Notes under the pieces: generated by a model
Database searches by the model: none
The model's input: only the letters and a program-made list of their open reading frames with translations
What the model was told of the DNA's origin: nothing
Part shown: piece by piece, positions 24,637 to 33,766 of the stretch
Layout of the letters: every line of letters begins with the position of its first letter
Numbering within the stretch: the stretch's first letter is position 1
Source: Oligoflexia bacterium
GTDB taxonomy: Bacteria; Bdellovibrionota; UBA1018
Assembly (NCBI GenBank): GCA_014376785.1
Contig: JACMQW010000008.1
Location: 1 to 39,378, forward strand
Length of the DNA: 39,378 nucleotides
Direction of reading: 5' to 3'
Position numbers and translations under genes: made by a program

Positions 24637-26055
24637 ATGCTGCAGACAAAGGGTCGAATCCTCATCGTCGACGACGAACTTGAAATGCGTTCTCTTCTCG
24701 ATGATTTTTTTACCAGCCAAGGTTACCTGGTTCATTCTTTCGAACTCGCTTCAGAAGCGCTTGCCGCGCTCGGCGAGGGTGGGAAGCTAGCGGTCACGGA
24801 AGATGAGGGTGACATCGACGCCGTCATTTCCGATATCCGAATGCCCCAGATCGATGGTTTAGATTTTACCCAAAGATTAAAAGTCCTGCGACCCGAGATT
24901 CCGGTGATCTTGATCACTGCATTTGGGAGCATCGACACCGCGATCGATGCAATGAAAAGGGGCGCTTTTCACTACGTGGTGAAGCCATTCAAGTTAGCCG
25001 AGATGCAGGTGAATCTCGAACGTGCAACAGAACATCGAAAATTACTCCGGGATAACACTGTCCTGCGCCAGGAAGTGAAACGTTCATGGGGGATGGCCGG
25101 GGTTCTGGGAAAAAGCCCGGGAATGCGAGCGGTGTTCGATCTCGTAGCGCGAGTTGCGCAAGCCACCGCTAACGTTTTGATCATCGGAGAGAGCGGAACA
25201 GGTAAAGAAATGGTCGCCCGTGCGATTCATGAAACAGGACCGAGAGCTCGCAAACCGTTCGTGGCGATTAATTGTACGGCGATTCCGGAAAGTCTGCTGG
25301 AGAGCGAACTTTTCGGGCATGCAAAAGGTTCTTTCACTGGAGCCATCCAGCGGAAGAGGGGACTTTTTGAAGAAGCGGAAGGAGGCACTCTTTTTCTAGA
25401 TGAGATCGGAGATATGAATGTCGCGCTCCAATCAAAACTCCTGCGGGTTATCCAAGAGCGAAAAGTTCGTGCGGTCGGTGAAAACATTCCTCGAGATGTG
25501 GATGTTCGGATAATTGCTGCCACCCATAAAGATCTAAAGCTCGCGATGAAAGATGAGCGCTTCCGCGAAGATCTCTTTTATCGATTGAGCGTCATCCCTA
25601 TTTCGATTCCTCCTCTGCGGCATCGCCAAGAGGACATTCCGCAACTGGCGGAACATTTTTTAAAAAAATACGCCGCCATGAACCACTCAAACGTTCGTGG
25701 TTTCACGAAGCGAGCGATTTCGAAATTGCTCGGAATGCGCTGGGAAGGAAACGTGCGTGAACTTGAGAACGTTGTTGAGCGTGCGGTCGTGTTGGCGACC
25801 CAACCCCTGCTTGATGAAATGGACATTCCGACCCAAGAGGGTGAAACGATGGACGCTTTTTTCGGTTCCGCTACCAGTGAACTTCCCACGGTTGATGAGC
25901 TGGAAAAGAAATATATTCTGATGGTATTAGAAAAAACTGCGGGCCGAAGAGACAAAGCGGCTCAGATTCTCGGCATGAATCGCCGAACGCTCTACCGAAA
26001 GCTCCATGACTATGGGGTCGTTACTGCAGAGCACCTCGAGAAGGACGAAGTGTAA
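24637..26055 (+). CDS. NtrC-family sigma-54-dependent response regulator
   Basis: A 472-residue protein of three domains. REC (1-125): acidic Asp12/Asp13 in ILIVDDE, phosphoacceptor Asp66 in ISDIRMP, and Lys in VVKPFKLAE. AAA+ (about 160-385): Walker A GESGTGKE (184-191), the sigma-54 contact loop as GSFTGA (231-236, a common variant of GAFTGA), Walker B GGTLFLDEIGDM, and the sensor segment VIIAATHKDL. C-terminal Fis-type HTH (about 430-465, DKAAQILGMNRRTLYRKL). It acts on sigma-54 promoters from upstream sites. Its kinase gene starts 2 bp after its stop. A sigma-54-like site in front of it suggests autoregulation. Confidence 0.96.
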   Translation: MLQTKGRILIVDDELEMRSLLDDFFTSQGYLVHSFELASEALAALGEGGKLAVTEDEGDIDAVISDIRMPQIDGLDFTQRLKVLRPEIPVILITAFGSIDTAIDAMKRGAFHYVVKPFKLAEMQVNLERATEHRKLLRDNTVLRQEVKRSWGMAGVLGKSPGMRAVFDLVARVAQATANVLIIGESGTGKEMVARAIHETGPRARKPFVAINCTAIPESLLESELFGHAKGSFTGAIQRKRGLFEEAEGGTLFLDEIGDMNVALQSKLLRVIQERKVRAVGENIPRDVDVRIIAATHKDLKLAMKDERFREDLFYRLSVIPISIPPLRHRQEDIPQLAEHFLKKYAAMNHSNVRGFTKRAISKLLGMRWEGNVRELENVVERAVVLATQPLLDEMDIPTQEGETMDAFFGSATSELPTVDELEKKYILMVLEKTAGRRDKAAQILGMNRRTLYRKLHDYGVVTAEHLEKDEV

Positions 26056-26057
26056 TC

Positions 26058-27176
26058 ATGGTCCCTTTGGATTTAACCGGGTATGAAAACGTTTTCTTTC
26101 GATGCGTCGAGGATTGCAGCGAAGCCATCATGATTTCCGACCAGTCGGGGAGTCTAGCCTATGTGAATCCCGCTTGGACGACGACTTACGGATATTCATC
26201 GTCAGAGGCGATTGGGCAACACCCGAAAATGATTAATTCCGGCTGCCAGACTTCCGAGTTTTACGAGTCCATGTGGAACGACATTTTGAATCCTGCTAAA
26301 AGACATTGGAAAGGCGAACTCATCAATCGAGCGAAGAACGGGACGTTGGTTCCGGTGCTGTTGACGATCACTCCTGTAAAAAGTCCGGATGGAACCACCA
26401 AAGGTTATATGGGGATCGCCGTAGACATGACGTCTATGAAGGAAATGGAAGCGAAAGTCGCCCATCAAGATCGGTTAGCATCCGTTGGCACATTGGCTAG
26501 TGGACTCGCGCATGAAATCGGTACTCCCTTGGGCGTGATTCGAGGGCGAGCGGAATTTCTGAAGATGAAAACCGGCGATTTCGAAACCCAGCGGGAACTC
26601 ACAGTCGTGATGAATCAAACCGATCGAATCTCCACACTCATTCGGTCCTTGCTCAGAGTGAGTCGGAGTTCGAGTGATGCGTTCATCACAGATGTTTCTC
26701 TGGCCGAGGTCGTTAATGAAGTTTTTTCTCTCGTGGGCGAATTATTTCGCGTGGAGGAGATCGCGTTAGAACTAGATATCGATCCGAAAATGAGTGTGCG
26801 AGCTGATTCGTCCCGGCTGGAGCAAGTTTTTTTAAATCTCATGATGAATTCTTTGCACGCCGTCCAAGAAGCTAAGGGAAGAGGAAAACCAGGACCTCAC
26901 CGCATCCTGATTCGCCTCCAAGAGCAGCATGGACAGAAGAAGATTTCAGTAAAAGATTCCGGATGCGGAATACCTAAGGAAAACCTGAGAAAACTTTTCA
27001 AACCATTTTACACCACGAAAGACGTCGGCAAGGGATCTGGTTTAGGATTAGCAATCGTTTCCCAGCTCTTGTCGGAAATGGACGCCCAAATATCGGCAAA
27101 GTCGGAGCCGGGAGAAGGCGCGACATTTACGATCAGTCTGGAAAAAAATAAAGAAAACGAGACATTCGCGGTTTAA
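26058..27176 (+). CDS. Soluble PAS-domain histidine kinase (partner of the sigma-54 regulator)
   Basis: A 372-residue protein without a signal peptide or membrane segment, so it senses a cytoplasmic signal. Residues about 10-125 form a PAS domain (SGSLAYVNPAW, TYGYSSSEAIGQ, ending GYMGIAVDMTSMKEME). The H-box is LAHEIGTPLGVI (His152), of the NtrB/AtoS type. The ATPase domain has the N box FLNLMMNSLHAV, KDSGCGIPKE (G1), FKPFYTTKDVGKGSGLGLAI (F and G2). It follows the regulator gene by 2 bp, so the two form a cognate pair. The target phosphosite would be Asp66 of the regulator. No Cys or haem-binding pattern is visible in the PAS domain, so the ligand is unknown. Confidence 0.95.
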   Translation: MVPLDLTGYENVFFRCVEDCSEAIMISDQSGSLAYVNPAWTTTYGYSSSEAIGQHPKMINSGCQTSEFYESMWNDILNPAKRHWKGELINRAKNGTLVPVLLTITPVKSPDGTTKGYMGIAVDMTSMKEMEAKVAHQDRLASVGTLASGLAHEIGTPLGVIRGRAEFLKMKTGDFETQRELTVVMNQTDRISTLIRSLLRVSRSSSDAFITDVSLAEVVNEVFSLVGELFRVEEIALELDIDPKMSVRADSSRLEQVFLNLMMNSLHAVQEAKGRGKPGPHRILIRLQEQHGQKKISVKDSGCGIPKENLRKLFKPFYTTKDVGKGSGLGLAIVSQLLSEMDAQISAKSEPGEGATFTISLEKNKENETFAV

Positions 27177-27230
27177 CCGGGATAAATCGTCCCTCATTTT
27201 TCATGGACTCATCCTGATGGGCGTAGAGCC

Positions 27231-27246
27231 TGGCACCTTCTTTGAT
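27231..27246 (+). promoter_or_regulatory. Candidate sigma-54-like promoter before the secreted protein gene
   Basis: TGGCAC-N5-TTGAT: a perfect -24 element and a -12 element in which GC is GA, at exact spacing. The start would fall near 27256, about 28 bp before ATG 27284. Its position directly after the sigma-54 activator and kinase genes makes a functional link plausible, but the -12 deviation is a key weakness. Confidence 0.45.
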
Positions 27247-27283
27247 AGGTGACGTGCACACCATTCATTTTCAAGGAGCAGTC

Positions 27284-28003
27284 ATGAAAAGAAGTTTTCG
27301 CCATTTAGCAACCGTCCCTTTCCTATTATTAGCATCGATCCTCACGGCGAGCACGGCACTCGCTGATCAAATCTTTCTACCTGAACGCGTTTTTGCACCG
27401 GTTGGATTCGATACGAACGATAATTCCGAAGTGGTCCTTTACGGACACTTTCCAGATAGCTGTTACACGGCAGGGCTTGCAAAAGTTGAGGTCCGCGGCC
27501 GAGATATTTTAGTTAGAAATTATGCTTTGCACTGGCAGTCGGGAACTTGCTTGAAGGCATTGGTTCCCTGGACAACGACTGTTAATCTCGGAGCACTCGC
27601 TTCGGGTAATTACACCGTCAGAGTCCAGGACTCAGAAGGGCGAATGCAGCGTTTCACTGAAATAAATATTTTACCCAGTCTGACGCGCAGAGCGGATGAT
27701 TTTCCCTACGCCTACGTGAACGGCGCGATCGTGAACCGAACGAAAGATGGAGTCAGTCTAGTGATGAGCGGGACCTTCAGCCTCACCTGCATGGAAATCG
27801 CAGAAACGCGGCTCCGGGAGACGAACGGGGTTCTCGTCGTCCTGCCGATCCTTCGTCTCCGAAGCGATGTCCCTTGCGGTCATCCTTTCGCACCGATCCC
27901 TTTCACTCGCCAAATGTCGATTCGGGAAAATTCCGGCAACGCGGTCTTGATTCACATTCGTTCGATGAATGGTCAGTCGTTAAACCAAGTAATGGATTTT
28001 TAG
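27284..28003 (+). CDS. Secreted protein with two Cys-pair Ig-like halves
   Basis: From ATG 27284 (AAGGAG 5 bp upstream) the product has 239 residues; a longer frame from 27242 is rejected because it places 14 residues before the signal. Signal peptide residues 1 to about 27 (core FLLLASILTASTALA). The mature part is two similar halves, each with a strand ending in a Cys (PDSCYTAG; FSLTCMEI), then a Cys after a charged strand (SGTCLKA; VPCGHP), then a strand with a hydrophobic ladder (GNYTVRV; VLIHIRS). A disulfide per half is likely. Function unknown. It is the first gene after the sigma-54 two-component operon and carries a sigma-54-like site. Confidence 0.78.
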   Translation: MKRSFRHLATVPFLLLASILTASTALADQIFLPERVFAPVGFDTNDNSEVVLYGHFPDSCYTAGLAKVEVRGRDILVRNYALHWQSGTCLKALVPWTTTVNLGALASGNYTVRVQDSEGRMQRFTEINILPSLTRRADDFPYAYVNGAIVNRTKDGVSLVMSGTFSLTCMEIAETRLRETNGVLVVLPILRLRSDVPCGHPFAPIPFTRQMSIRENSGNAVLIHIRSMNGQSLNQVMDF

Positions 28004-28027
28004 TTCGAGCAGTGAGAAGTCCGATAA

Positions 28028-28768
28028 ATGTTCGAACACCGTTTCGATAGAAATGCCGGCCCTCGCGTTATTTTCCACTGGTACATACTCAGTTTTACTG
28101 GCGGATGTATTAATGCGGGGGGCTTTTTAGCAACGGGGCGTTTTGTGAGCCATGTGACTGGTTTCGCGACCCTCTTCGGTACAACCGCTGTGCAAGTAGA
28201 CTTCGGGCATGCCCTCGGTATTTTATCGGTGCCGTTGTTCTTTTTAACCGGAGCATTCGTAGCCGGAATGTTGATTGAGCGGCCGATATACCGAGGGAAG
28301 AGACCTCGGTTCGACTGGGTCATGGGAATGAGCGCTCTTAGTCTTCTCGCTGCAGCTTTCGGAGGCGAGTTTGAATCCTTTGGTAACTTTGGAGAATCGG
28401 TCCGCCTCCGTCCTGCCTATATTTTACTCGCTTTGCTTTGTTTCGCATGCGGCCTGCAAAACGGCGCAATTTCCTCCTCGTCGGGCAAGACTGTTCGCAC
28501 GACACATCTGACGGGAATGACCACGGACTTAGGACTTGGAATAGCGAAATTGATGACCATTTCTCGTACGGACGAGGGATTTCTCCCTGAACTTCGGGCG
28601 AATCGATTGCGCGGGGGCTCGATCGCAGTATTTATCGTGGGTTCTGCAGCGGGAGCCTGGCTCTTTAAGACGGTGGAATATCGAGGCTTCTTCGTCCCCG
28701 CATTGCTGTCCGCGTATGCGGCGCTGTTAGGTGCGAAAGCGAAAACCAATTTTCAAGCGAGCGCTTAA
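28028..28768 (+). CDS. DUF1275 (YoaK-family) membrane protein
   Basis: A 246-residue integral membrane protein with about six hydrophobic segments (for example YILSFTGGCINAGGFLA, GILSVPLFFLTGAFVAGML, GMSALSLLAAAFGG and GSIAVFIVGSAAGAWL). The family signature is present: CGLQNGAISSSSG followed by RTTHLTGMTTDLGLG. Members are widespread in Gram-negative bacteria and their transported compound is unknown. The N-terminal 17 residues are cytoplasmic and basic. The start ATG has only a weak ribosome site. Spacing to the neighbours (24 bp upstream, 96 bp downstream) allows co-transcription with the secreted protein gene, but there is no proof. Confidence 0.9.
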   Translation: MFEHRFDRNAGPRVIFHWYILSFTGGCINAGGFLATGRFVSHVTGFATLFGTTAVQVDFGHALGILSVPLFFLTGAFVAGMLIERPIYRGKRPRFDWVMGMSALSLLAAAFGGEFESFGNFGESVRLRPAYILLALLCFACGLQNGAISSSSGKTVRTTHLTGMTTDLGLGIAKLMTISRTDEGFLPELRANRLRGGSIAVFIVGSAAGAWLFKTVEYRGFFVPALLSAYAALLGAKAKTNFQASA

Positions 28769-28864
28769 ACTAGGGCGTGCAGCTCAATGGGGAGCAAATT
28801 TCTAGCCTTCGATCATCTGCTAAGGCAGAGTCCACCTGAAATGACGATTCCTAGGGGGAATGAG

Positions 28865-29797
28865 ATGAAATGCATCCGTTTTGCTTTGCTCATTGGCTTG
28901 GTTTTCTGGGGTTCTCGCAGTGGTTTTGCCGCCGTTCAGTCGGGCCGAATGGAAAAAGGCGTTTTTCAAGCCGGAGAGCATCTGAGATTGCGCTATCTGC
29001 TCGCGACACCTCCGCGGCCGAGTCATAGAATTTTTCTATTCGTCCATGGTGATGGCGACACGTGCGCGCCGATGGATGTCGAAGAATCGATGAGAGACCT
29101 GAGTCGGGTGGCCGATCAAGACTACTGGGTTCTTCCCGAAACTGCTCATCAGGCTTTCTGCAATTCGGGTGGGTACCGCAGATTAAACTGGGTCCATCGG
29201 TACGGGGAAACCGTCGGGCTCATCAGGCAATTTCGAAATGATCCTCGATTCGCTCATTTTCAAATTTACATGGTCGGTCATTCCGCCGGAGTTGACGTCG
29301 CGGTTCGCGTCGCGCGCGACCATTCAGAAGAACTTTCCGGAATGGTTCTCATTTCAGGTATGGTTCACGGTCTAAAAGATTCCACCTATCGAAAGCTAGC
29401 GCTGGATGGTGAGCGAAGTGGAGCATCGAAAGAAACCATCGAGAAGCGGATTGAACGCAAAAAACAGCTTTTTTGGCTGATCGAATCTCGCTGCGACGTT
29501 CGGCGCTTCGATTGGCTCGACCGAAATAATCTCTTTTGGTGTCAGTGGTTTCAGGGCGATAATTTAGTCGATTTATTAGATACGCCGCGGGATTTGCCGA
29601 TTTTTCTGATGCATGGAGATGAAGACGGCGTCATCCCTTTCGAAGAATCCAAAATAACTTACGCACGCCTTCGCCGAGAGAAATGGAACGTCGAGTTTCT
29701 TCCCCTCCGCGGAATGGACCATAATGCTTTTCCATTTCCAGAAGGGGTGACGGACCAAATTTCACTGTGGGCAGGTCGGTATTCTCGAGTTCGGTAG
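28865..29797 (+). CDS. Secreted alpha/beta-fold hydrolase
   Basis: From ATG 28865 (AGGGGG 7 bp upstream) the protein has 310 residues with a signal peptide (FALLIGLVFWGSRSGFAA). It has the alpha/beta hydrolase layout: strand RIFLFVHGDGDTC (oxyanion HG), nucleophile elbow VGHSAG with Ser140, acid Asp in LMHGDEDGVIP, and His in GMDHNAFPF. It could be an esterase, lipase or peptidase; the Cys in GDGDTCAPMD and in ESRCDVRR may stabilise it outside the cytoplasm. A longer frame from 28787 adds 26 residues before the signal peptide and is rejected. It is convergent with the 756-residue protein gene, 3 bp between stops. Confidence 0.87.
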   Translation: MKCIRFALLIGLVFWGSRSGFAAVQSGRMEKGVFQAGEHLRLRYLLATPPRPSHRIFLFVHGDGDTCAPMDVEESMRDLSRVADQDYWVLPETAHQAFCNSGGYRRLNWVHRYGETVGLIRQFRNDPRFAHFQIYMVGHSAGVDVAVRVARDHSEELSGMVLISGMVHGLKDSTYRKLALDGERSGASKETIEKRIERKKQLFWLIESRCDVRRFDWLDRNNLFWCQWFQGDNLVDLLDTPRDLPIFLMHGDEDGVIPFEESKITYARLRREKWNVEFLPLRGMDHNAFPFPEGVTDQISLWAGRYSRVR

Positions 29798-29800
29798 ATT

Positions 29801-32071
29801 TCAGGGTTTTCCGAACGGGCGAAGTAGTTCCGGACATGCCTTGGGATTTGCGCTGAGGATTTCCTGGATTTTTTCGAATACCTCGCTGAAGTTTTGTTTA
29901 CCTTCAAGCGATGCAGCAAGGAGCCGGGTTTTCTCTCGGTGTGAATGAAGCTGGATATGAACCAGCGGATCCTCGTCCCAAACCTTCAGTGCGACTCCGC
30001 CATCCGGTCCGAGCAGAGCGCGAAAAATAGACTCTCCATTTTTAATTTTGGCAGACCATTTTTCGAGAACAGCGTCCTGTCCTACCCCTCCATCGATCAA
30101 ATCCTGGACGGTCGCTCGGCTGCTAAAAAGTTTAGAATCTCGGAGTAGATCGCCCATTAAGACGCTAAATTCAGGAGAAGACTCGATCAAACCAGCATGG
30201 GACAGAAGCGGATTTCGGATGAGTGAAAGGTCCTGACGATCATGAGAGAGCCACAGTATATTTCGAATGGTGTCTCTGGCATTTTGGGATTGAAAGGCAT
30301 CGGTCGCCTGGACCGAACCGATCTTCAGGAAGTTCCAGCTTTTATTTCGGAGTTCAGCTGGCGCGATAGCCATTCCATCTGTCTCGAGTTCATGGGCAAC
30401 CGCCTGGTAATATCTTTCTAGAGAGACTCGGTCAGAGTTCAGAAAGATGCGCTCTAGAGTTCTCTGTCTGTTTTCGTCGACTCCTGCCGAACGCAGGATC
30501 CGATCGACCGATTTCGGCCTCCGCGCCACCCGCAGTTTAAATGCAATGATGGAGGCCTCTGCTCTTGTCACTACAGCGGATCCCACCGGTGGCAGGGTCC
30601 ATTCGCTCAGAGTAATTTTCGCAGTGGTATGCGCGTCTGGCTTAGAAACGTAAACATGTCCCATGGAATTGTTTTTCGGAGCGGCATAATGTTTTGAGTA
30701 GGCGTAAGCGTCGAAATAAGGAAAGAGAGTTTCACCTGGGTAATGAATGTCTACCGGAGATTTTCCCGAGATCATTTCGCGAAACGCTCCTTGAACTTGC
30801 CAATCATTGTTCAGGGGTATGATTTGTGACTCAGCTGGAATGACCATCCGCTTGAGCCCTCGTTTCTCTCCGAGCATTTGCATGCCCTTCGCGATGGACT
30901 CCACGTTTTCTTGAGGAAGGTCAGCGCTCAGGACATTAGAGAAATAGAGCGCTTTATTCCCTCCACTTTCGACATCCCAGGTTGTCACATAACCTGATGG
31001 GGCGTTCGATCGGTCAAATAAAAAGTAGGTTCTCGCTTGAGGGTAGTCGACATAGGATGCAGACGTGAGGAACGAACAATCATTGCCGGCACATCCTCTG
31101 AATATTCCTAATTCGGGGGGCACTTCCCGGATCACAATTTGACTGATCGCTTCTCCTGAAGCTGCTTTGGCGGAAATCAACCTGACATGCGTCTCGACGG
31201 TGTGATGAAGTGAACGCAGTCCGGCCTCGGAATCCTTGGGAGCAGCAATGCGAGCTAGCGCGGAATTCAGTTTTTCCAATCGGAGAGAGAGCTCATTTTT
31301 TTCAACGAGAACATCTAAGGGAGCGACTTCGAGGCGGTGGTCCCATTCCGACCGAGTTCCGCCTACCCTTCCATTCGTGTCCTGTAAAAGCACATGAGCT
31401 TCGACGAGCATTCGAAGTTTACCTGTATCGATGGCTTGACGAAGTTCGACGAGTGCTTGCTCGCGGGAGACCGATCTTCTTTTCAGTTTGAGTTCGCCGT
31501 GTGGAAGGATTTCCGCAAGACGTTTCAGTTTCTCTTCGGAGGAGAGTTTGAAAAATGCTCCTCGTTCAGCACGATCAATGAATTCAACAAATTCATTCAT
31601 GACCTTGGCTCCACCTTCGTCACTGGTGAGGGCGGAAATTTCCTTTAGAAGAACGGCTTCGCCATCATTTGGAGAGATTGAGTCGAGTGCTCTTTGGAGT
31701 TCCACGACTAAGGGAGATCTTTTTTCCGTGTCGATTCTGCGGGCCAAGCTGAAAGTTTGGACGCGCATTTCAGCAAGGCTCTGATCCATTTCGCGAGCAA
31801 GTTTCTCGTAGAGCTCATTGCCGGCGATGTCTTTGTGCAAATTGGACTGTTTTTCCAGTTGTTCGAAAATATCTGCGTCCCAGATCATCATCGTCTCGAA
31901 AAGCTTCGGCCAGTGTCGGTGAACATACGCGACGAAAGCGAGTCTCTCGGCATCGTTTCCGATGGGTGGCCAGACGTGCGCTTGGGCGTTCGAAGCCCCA
32001 CTCGCGACGACGATGAGTGAAAGAGCGAAAGTGTGAGTCCACTGTGAGAAGCGAAGGGAAAGGGTGTTCAT
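29801..32071 (-). CDS. Large exported protein of unknown function (756 aa)
   Basis: A signal peptide ends at NAQA-HV (residue 31). The N-terminal third (about 35-280) is charged and helical, with coiled-coil-like heptads (for example LYEKLAREMDQSLAEMRV). The middle (about 315-430) holds a GCAGNDC pair followed by YFLFDRSNAPSGYVT, YFSNVL, and an amphipathic helix with GMQMLGEKRGLKRMVIP; this strand-helix order faintly recalls a GNAT acyltransferase fold, but no acetyl-CoA loop is evident. The C-terminal third is again helical, with many Leu, Asp and Arg. No known family is recognised. It is a single gene with weak ribosome-site sequence (GGA), and a perfect palindrome lies about 68 bp upstream of its ATG. 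Confidence 0.78.
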   Translation of the reverse strand: MNTLSLRFSQWTHTFALSLIVVASGASNAQAHVWPPIGNDAERLAFVAYVHRHWPKLFETMMIWDADIFEQLEKQSNLHKDIAGNELYEKLAREMDQSLAEMRVQTFSLARRIDTEKRSPLVVELQRALDSISPNDGEAVLLKEISALTSDEGGAKVMNEFVEFIDRAERGAFFKLSSEEKLKRLAEILPHGELKLKRRSVSREQALVELRQAIDTGKLRMLVEAHVLLQDTNGRVGGTRSEWDHRLEVAPLDVLVEKNELSLRLEKLNSALARIAAPKDSEAGLRSLHHTVETHVRLISAKAASGEAISQIVIREVPPELGIFRGCAGNDCSFLTSASYVDYPQARTYFLFDRSNAPSGYVTTWDVESGGNKALYFSNVLSADLPQENVESIAKGMQMLGEKRGLKRMVIPAESQIIPLNNDWQVQGAFREMISGKSPVDIHYPGETLFPYFDAYAYSKHYAAPKNNSMGHVYVSKPDAHTTAKITLSEWTLPPVGSAVVTRAEASIIAFKLRVARRPKSVDRILRSAGVDENRQRTLERIFLNSDRVSLERYYQAVAHELETDGMAIAPAELRNKSWNFLKIGSVQATDAFQSQNARDTIRNILWLSHDRQDLSLIRNPLLSHAGLIESSPEFSVLMGDLLRDSKLFSSRATVQDLIDGGVGQDAVLEKWSAKIKNGESIFRALLGPDGGVALKVWDEDPLVHIQLHSHREKTRLLAASLEGKQNFSEVFEKIQEILSANPKACPELLRPFGKP

Positions 32072-32138
32072 GTTTTTCCAGATCCGTGGAAGTTTGGATG
32101 AGCAGTGAAAGAATGCCGTGATTAGTTTTCTACGACCT

Positions 32139-32152
32139 TAAGGTTAACCTTA
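32139..32152. promoter_or_regulatory. 14-bp perfect palindrome, possible operator
   Basis: TAAGGTTAACCTTA is a perfect inverted repeat, 68 bp upstream of the start of the 756-residue protein gene (minus strand). A dimeric repressor or activator site is possible. A partial match (TAGGTTAAC) occurs near 7141-7149 upstream of the GH130-like gene. Confidence 0.35.
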
Positions 32153-32223
32153 GCAATTTTCTGGCGGTTTAAGAGGGAGAAAAGAGAGCGGAAGTATTTT
32201 CAATTGTCACTCAACCGACAAAT

Positions 32224-33746
32224 CTAAATCGATTTTTTGTCAATCAAATGACGTTGATTAGTGGGTCGACGCGAATCGATTGGCAAGGAAACAGTAAAAG
32301 TCGTTCCGAGCTCATCAGAGCTTGCGAGTTCGACGTGTCCACTGTGGGCTTCAACGATGCCTTTCACTAGATTTAGTCCGAGGCAAAGCCCTTTTGGCCT
32401 TCTTTGTGAGCAGAATCGCTCCGCTTGAAAGCGTCAAAAAGTCGTTCCTGATCCTTTGCAGAAATGGCGCGCCCTTCGTTATGAACTCTCAGAATCACAT
32501 CAACGTCATTGCTTTTCATCGTGTGGGTGATGGATTTGTCATTTGCACCGTATTTCACGGCGTTAGAGAGAAGGTTCTCGAGAATTCTCCGAACGTCTTT
32601 CTCATCTCAATAGCCGTGAATTTCCGATGAACCCTCAACTACGAAGCGGTCCCCATAAATGATGACCAAATTTTCCACAGTTTTTGAAACGATCGAGTTT
32701 AAGTGACACTCACTGCTTTCAATGGAGAGCGGTTCACCTGCGTGAATCAAACTCGCGTCTGAAAGGTCGCGAATCATCTGGTCGTCACGGTCGATATTCT
32801 GGGTGATTCGATTTGCGAGAGTGAGCATTGCTTCTGGATCGATGGATTTTCTCGAAAAGAGTTGGGCAGACATTTTCGCTGCGGTGAGTGGGGTTCTCAG
32901 ATCATGCGTCAACATCGCAACAAATCATTCCCGGAGTTTTCGTTCTCCTTCATCTCGTGAATGTCCGAGCAGGTCCCAAACCATTTCACGACACAGCCAT
33001 CGTCATCTAGAAAAGGGCTCCCCCGAACCAATCACCACCGGTACACCTCATCGGCACGACCAAGGCGAAATTCTAGTGAATAGGGACTGAGTCTCTGAAA
33101 CGCTCTTTCCCAAGCATCCGCCGCCCTCTTTTGGTCGTCTGGATGGAAGGGTTTATTCTATCCAGACGCCAGAACTCTCTTCAAGTGTCAGGCCCGTGTA
33201 TTTCACCCACTACTGGCTAGAATAAATATTCCTTCCTTCCGGACGGGGCATCCAGACTATCTGGGGTAAGGTTTCGGCCAACTGACGGAAGAGTCGGCGT
33301 TGGTTATCAAGTTCGTGAACCAGCCCGTACTTTTCGACTGCTCGAAGGACCCCTTCTCGAATGATGGGTTGAGAGATTTGTTCTTTTGAAAGCGTATCGA
33401 TTTTTTCGGTTGGAAAAGCATTCAAGGAGTCTTGATCAAAGGAAGACGGAACCAGCATCGAAAATCCAGACGGAAGTGATTCAAAATGCTTAAAAGTTTT
33501 GCTTAGGATTTCACCATCCCGGTATCCCTTTTTCTCATAGTCGAGAATAACGAGATGAGGATGCCATTAGCTCAAGATGCGAACTAAATCACCTCAGGGT
33601 GGAAGATCGGAAAATTCGTAAATGTATTTCGGGTCCACTTCCAAGGCGCGCATGACCGTTTCCAAGTCGATCGTATAATTCCGCACTTAGAGAATTTTTT
33701 TTAGATTCCCAGTTTGGATGATGGAGTTTTTTTGATCGGCTTTCGT
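32224..33746 (-). pseudogene. Decayed hybrid histidine kinase (REC-PAS-HisKA-HATPase)
   Basis: Pieces in all three minus-strand frames together spell one kinase. REC: PHLVILDYEKKGYRDG; linker with LLPQIVW-type PAS start (TLPQIVWMPRPEG, KYTGLTLEESSG); PAS end FHPDDQKRAADAWERAF, VVKWFGTCSDIHEMKEN; HisKA MLTHDLRTPLTAAK; ATPase RRILENLLSNAVKYG and DELGTTFTVSLP. The frame is broken by at least seven in-frame stops (complements at 33687, 33594, 33567, 33210, 33032, 32925 and 32607) and at least three frameshifts (near 33160, 32940 and 32390). It begins about 20 bp after the kimA stop on the same strand, so it was probably co-transcribed with it. Lesions are mainly C-to-T/G-to-A type (Trp, Arg or Gln to stop). 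Confidence 0.88.
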
Positions 33747-33766
33747 TTAAAGCCTACAGAATGGAA

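Noticed and set aside
26479-26497. TTGGCACATTGGC as another sigma-54 site
   Set aside because: It lies inside the kinase coding sequence and the -12 GC spacing does not fit.
32224-33746. UGA read as Trp or stop-codon readthrough in the broken kinase
   Set aside because: Several stops fall where Trp fits, but TAG and TAA stops and frameshifts are also present, and other genes in the window (for example pckG and ribBA) end with TGA while using TGG for Trp. Simple decay explains it.
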